From assembly GCA_934418295.1 (NCBI GenBank), contig CAKRWZ010000041.1:1-16863 (forward strand): 16,863 nt of DNA, in the 5' to 3' direction. The notes under the pieces are model-generated. The model worked only from the letters and a program-made list of their open reading frames with translations, did no database searches and was not told the origin of the DNA. This document shows, piece by piece, positions 14,111 through 16,863 of the stretch. How positions within the stretch are numbered: position 1 is the stretch's first letter; every line of letters begins with the position of its first letter. The stretch is from an uncultured Mediterraneibacter sp. GTDB lineage: Bacteria > Bacillota > Clostridia > Lachnospirales > Lachnospiraceae. Both the position numbers and the translations under genes were made by a program.

Positions 14111-16863
14111 TTATTCGCTTCTGAGTGCTGCCACCGGATCGCTTTTCGCCGCTTTTTTCGACGGGATCAATCCGCCGATCCAGGTCAGGCAGACGCTGAG
14201 CAGGATCAGCACGATGGCCGGAATCACCGGCAGCACCGCATTGATCTGACTGCTGTCTGCCAAATGATGGATCAAAGCATTTAACGGGATCAGTAAAAGC
14301 AGCGTAACCACGATTCCCAGCACTCCCGCACAGAATCCGATGATTTCTGTCTCCGCATTGAACACCTGGGAAATGTTCCGTTTGGAAGCTCCGATGGCCC
14401 GCAAAATACCGATCTCTTTCCGCCGCTCTAACACACTGATATAGGTAATAACACCGATCATAATGGAAGAAACCACCAGCGAGATCGCCACAAAGGCAAT
14501 GAGCACATAGCTGATCGTATCTACGATATCTGTGACGGAAGACATCAAAAGCCCCACCATATCTGTATAGGTAATGACCTGCTCGTCCTTTCCTTCTTTT
14601 TCCATCTGTTCATTGTACTGATCCAGAAGATCGACGATTTTTTCCTTGCTCTCAAAGTTTTTCGGATAGATATAAATACTGGATGGCACCGCGAAATCCA
14701 CATATCCTAATTTTTTCAGATTACCTTCATAGGAAGCATTTTCCGCCGTGTTCATCGAAGCCAGCAGCTCCGCCAGATCATCGCCGGTCATGTTGAAGGA
14801 AAAGGCTTCTGCAAAAGCCTTTCCGTCCACGTTAAAGGCTTCCTGCAGCTGCGTTCCCACCTGGGTAAACGCCTGCTGCATGACCTGCTCCATCGCTGCG
14901 GCCAGCTGGTCCGTGATCTGCTGCATGGCTGAGGCGACCTGCGTTTCCAAAGCCTTTGACACCGCTTTACTATAAGAAGTAAATACCTGCTCCATATACT
15001 GCTGCAATGCCGCCGTAATCTGTCCCTTCAGCGCGTCCGTATCCAGCATGGCTGAAATGCCTTCAGATAACCGGCGGGCGGCATCTTCCGTCTGCAGATA
15101 TTCTGCAAAATACGTTCCCATTTGGGAAGGATCCGGATAGCCGTTTTGCTCTGCATACTTTTGATAGCCTTCTGTCAGCTCTGTCACCAGCTTTTGCAGC
15201 TGTGCGTCTGTAATTTCTATATCCTGAGCGTCCTGAAGCGTCGCCTTGCTCCAATGTTTCAACGCATTTCTTGCCTGGGCCGTTTCCAGATATTCGTTTA
15301 AATATTCCGAAAAACAGTTTGGATCTGTGTACCCTTTGCCCGCCGCAAAGCCTTGAAACCCGGCCATTACTTCCGTGACCAGACTCTTTAACTCGTCTCC
15401 CGATAATCCGTAATTTCCGCTGGCACCGATGATATCTTTTAAATTATCCCGGATAATTTTCTGTGCTTCCTCTGTTTTCAGATAAGCGAAGAAATAATCG
15501 CTCAAATGTGTGAAATCCGCTGCTGTATTTCCTTTGTAATATTCCTGGTAACCTTCCAGCAGACTTGCCGCCAAGGCATTTACCGTTTCCGGCGTGGCTG
15601 TGATCTTAATATTTTTCAAAAATTCTGACACATCTTCTCCGGATATTTGCGGAAGTTCCAATTCCAGATCTCCCACATCTACAAGACCGGACAAATCCAA
15701 AGTGCCGCCATTTTGCGCAAATATCCTGCTCAGATCCATGGAACCGATCGAGTCTGACAGCCCGGAAAATCCTCTTGCATCGATGGAAAACGCTTTTTTC
15801 AATGCCTCTGTATCGATGGAAAACAGGGAACTCATATCAAAATCACTTTGATTCTTTTGTTCGGAAAAGGCTTCATTAGTAAAAACATCCGTATCTTTTT
15901 TGGCCAACTGCTGCTGTACGATCTCGCTTTTTTCCGCCTTGGATGCAATATGTTTCACCAGGGAAGCCGGATAATAGATTCCCATGCTCAGAAAAGTACT
16001 TTGGGCATCCTCCGATGGCTGTACCACTCCCACCACTTTCAGATTTTCTCCATTTTTTACCAGCTCTTTCATGTAAGCTGCATCCCCGGTTTTGTCCCGC
16101 CACACTTGATACTGCTCATCGTATTGATAGCAATCCGTACTGTTGACCAGCTTGAAGGTAACATCCAGCAGGTCCTGGTAAGAGTAGGGTTCCTCTCCCG
16201 CCGGTGTGGTCACCGGTTTTTCTTCCAGAAACTGGCGGATCATATCGTCCAGCTCCTGACTGTCCCGAAGCCCCAGCGTATACATCATAAAGTCGCTGAT
16301 CCCGCCGTTTTTCGACAAGACTACCACGCACTCATTATATTTTTCCGGCCATCGCCCTGCCTTGATATCATACTGTTTTTCGTACAGATCTGCCTGCTCT
16401 GGCAGCTGAAAAAACACATCCGTACTCATCATGGAAGAGAGCATGCTGTTGGAGCTGGCTGAGGAGCTGATCCCCATTGCCTGAAAGGACTGGTCCGGGT
16501 GCACCTGCCGGACACTGTCGTCCTCCGTGTCCTGCCGGTAGATCTGCGGTGCCACCGAATACTTGTATTCCACCGCTTTTGCTGCTTTTTTCACTTCCTT
16601 GCTTTCATCCAGGTACGTTTTCAGGGATTTCAAATCATTGGAGTTGACCGTAGAAAACATGTTAGTCACCATCCGGATCACATGAACCGGCTTTTCCCCG
16701 TTCTTTGACGTTTCTGCCGCATCCTTTTCTTCGTCTTTTTCGTCGCTTTCCCCACTGCTACCTCCGGCATTTGCTGCCAGCATGGCCGCCGTATTTACAC
16801 CCACACTGTCGATCTGCAGCGGATATTCCGAGAGGGTTTCTTCCTCCACCGACTGGATATAAT
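14111..16863 (-). CDS. Large FtsX-type ABC permease, 5' end beyond right edge
   Basis: Membrane component of a MacB/FtsX-type ABC system; 916 residues are visible and the frame stays open to the edge, so the N-terminal first membrane helix, and perhaps a fused ATPase domain, lies outside. The visible start YIQSVEEETLSEYPLQI is just beyond the first helix in this family. The extracytoplasmic region spans about 760 residues; numbering from the Val at 16849, it holds three 64-residue repeats at 421-602 and an Ala/Gln-rich helical stretch at 605-670. The C-terminal FtsX domain has hydrophobic segments at about 780-803, 835-859 and 870-893, with the conserved cytoplasmic loop SVLERRKEIGILRAIGASK (805-823) and a C-terminal PSKKAAKSDPVAALRSE. 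Substrate is unknown; relatives act in peptide export or resistance, or in cell-envelope remodelling. A flavodoxin gene follows by 47 bp. Confidence 0.9.
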   Translation of the reverse strand, partial: YIQSVEEETLSEYPLQIDSVGVNTAAMLAANAGGSSGESDEKDEEKDAAETSKNGEKPVHVIRMVTNMFSTVNSNDLKSLKTYLDESKEVKKAAKAVEYKYSVAPQIYRQDTEDDSVRQVHPDQSFQAMGISSSASSNSMLSSMMSTDVFFQLPEQADLYEKQYDIKAGRWPEKYNECVVVLSKNGGISDFMMYTLGLRDSQELDDMIRQFLEEKPVTTPAGEEPYSYQDLLDVTFKLVNSTDCYQYDEQYQVWRDKTGDAAYMKELVKNGENLKVVGVVQPSEDAQSTFLSMGIYYPASLVKHIASKAEKSEIVQQQLAKKDTDVFTNEAFSEQKNQSDFDMSSLFSIDTEALKKAFSIDARGFSGLSDSIGSMDLSRIFAQNGGTLDLSGLVDVGDLELELPQISGEDVSEFLKNIKITATPETVNALAASLLEGYQEYYKGNTAADFTHLSDYFFAYLKTEEAQKIIRDNLKDIIGASGNYGLSGDELKSLVTEVMAGFQGFAAGKGYTDPNCFSEYLNEYLETAQARNALKHWSKATLQDAQDIEITDAQLQKLVTELTEGYQKYAEQNGYPDPSQMGTYFAEYLQTEDAARRLSEGISAMLDTDALKGQITAALQQYMEQVFTSYSKAVSKALETQVASAMQQITDQLAAAMEQVMQQAFTQVGTQLQEAFNVDGKAFAEAFSFNMTGDDLAELLASMNTAENASYEGNLKKLGYVDFAVPSSIYIYPKNFESKEKIVDLLDQYNEQMEKEGKDEQVITYTDMVGLLMSSVTDIVDTISYVLIAFVAISLVVSSIMIGVITYISVLERRKEIGILRAIGASKRNISQVFNAETEIIGFCAGVLGIVVTLLLLIPLNALIHHLADSSQINAVLPVIPAIVLILLSVCLTWIGGLIPSKKAAKSDPVAALRSE
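15044..15589 (-). repeat. Three 64-residue repeats inside the permease's outer domain
   Basis: At the protein level three diverged units occur with exact 64-residue spacing, anchored by LLEGYQEY (431-438), MAGFQGF (495-501) and LTEGYQKY (558-565), each followed by a Tyr-rich piece: SDYFFAYLKTEEA, SEYLNEYLETAQA, GTYFAEYLQTEDA. Each unit looks like a small helical module. Identity at DNA level is low, so the duplication is old. Confidence 0.75.

Noticed and set aside
16847..16849. GTG at 16849 as the true start of the large permease
   Set aside because: The frame stays open upstream to the window edge and reads YIQS before it, as in internal sequence of this family; there is also no membrane segment at the visible N terminus, which an FtsX permease needs.
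1..16863. CRISPR arrays, insertion sequences, tRNA or rRNA genes, phage attachment sites
   Set aside because: No regularly spaced repeats, transposase motifs, cloverleaf-like segments or conserved rRNA stretches were recognised on either strand.

Overview
The window reads as a chromosomal segment of a low-to-medium GC Gram-positive anaerobe, most likely a gut Lachnospiraceae (Blautia/Dorea/Ruminococcus type). This is inferred from the gene families (LytS/YesM-type kinase with YesN regulator, mglBAC transport, large FtsX-type permease), strong GGAGG-type ribosome binding sites and Gram-positive lipoprotein signals. Every gene I can support lies on the minus strand, so transcription runs from right to left. 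I see no RNA genes, insertion sequences or CRISPR arrays.

Right edge (13533-16863): the C-terminal part of a very large FtsX/MacB-type ABC permease that runs off the window, followed by a small flavodoxin. The permease's extracytoplasmic domain carries three copies of a 64-residue repeat.

Centre (8654-13187): a galactose/methyl-galactoside ABC transporter in the order mglB-mglA-mglC, behind an AT-rich 345-bp intergenic region with a good -10 box. Two of its proteins are unusual. The binding protein MglB is in circularly permuted order: after the lipoprotein signal it starts in the middle of the family fold, and the family's N-terminal segment sits at its C terminus behind a linker. The sugar-contacting residues are conserved across both pieces, apart from one Asn-to-Gln change. 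MglC carries about 214 extra charged, helical residues in front of a normal-length permease. A hairpin lies between mglB and mglA, and a terminator-like stem follows mglC.

Left (1-8436): a probable single operon of yesN-type regulator, LytS-type sensor kinase, membrane-anchored periplasmic-binding-fold protein, canonical-order MglB-like lipoprotein, a small protein of unknown function, galactokinase (galK) and UDP-glucose 4-epimerase (galE, cut by the left edge). Two of the junctions overlap and others are 25-28 bp. The likely logic is that the two extracytoplasmic binding proteins report galactose to the kinase, the regulator activates mglBAC and/or its own operon, the transporter imports galactose, and GalK/GalE start its catabolism. 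The canonical MglB-like lipoprotein is a built-in comparison for the permuted MglB.
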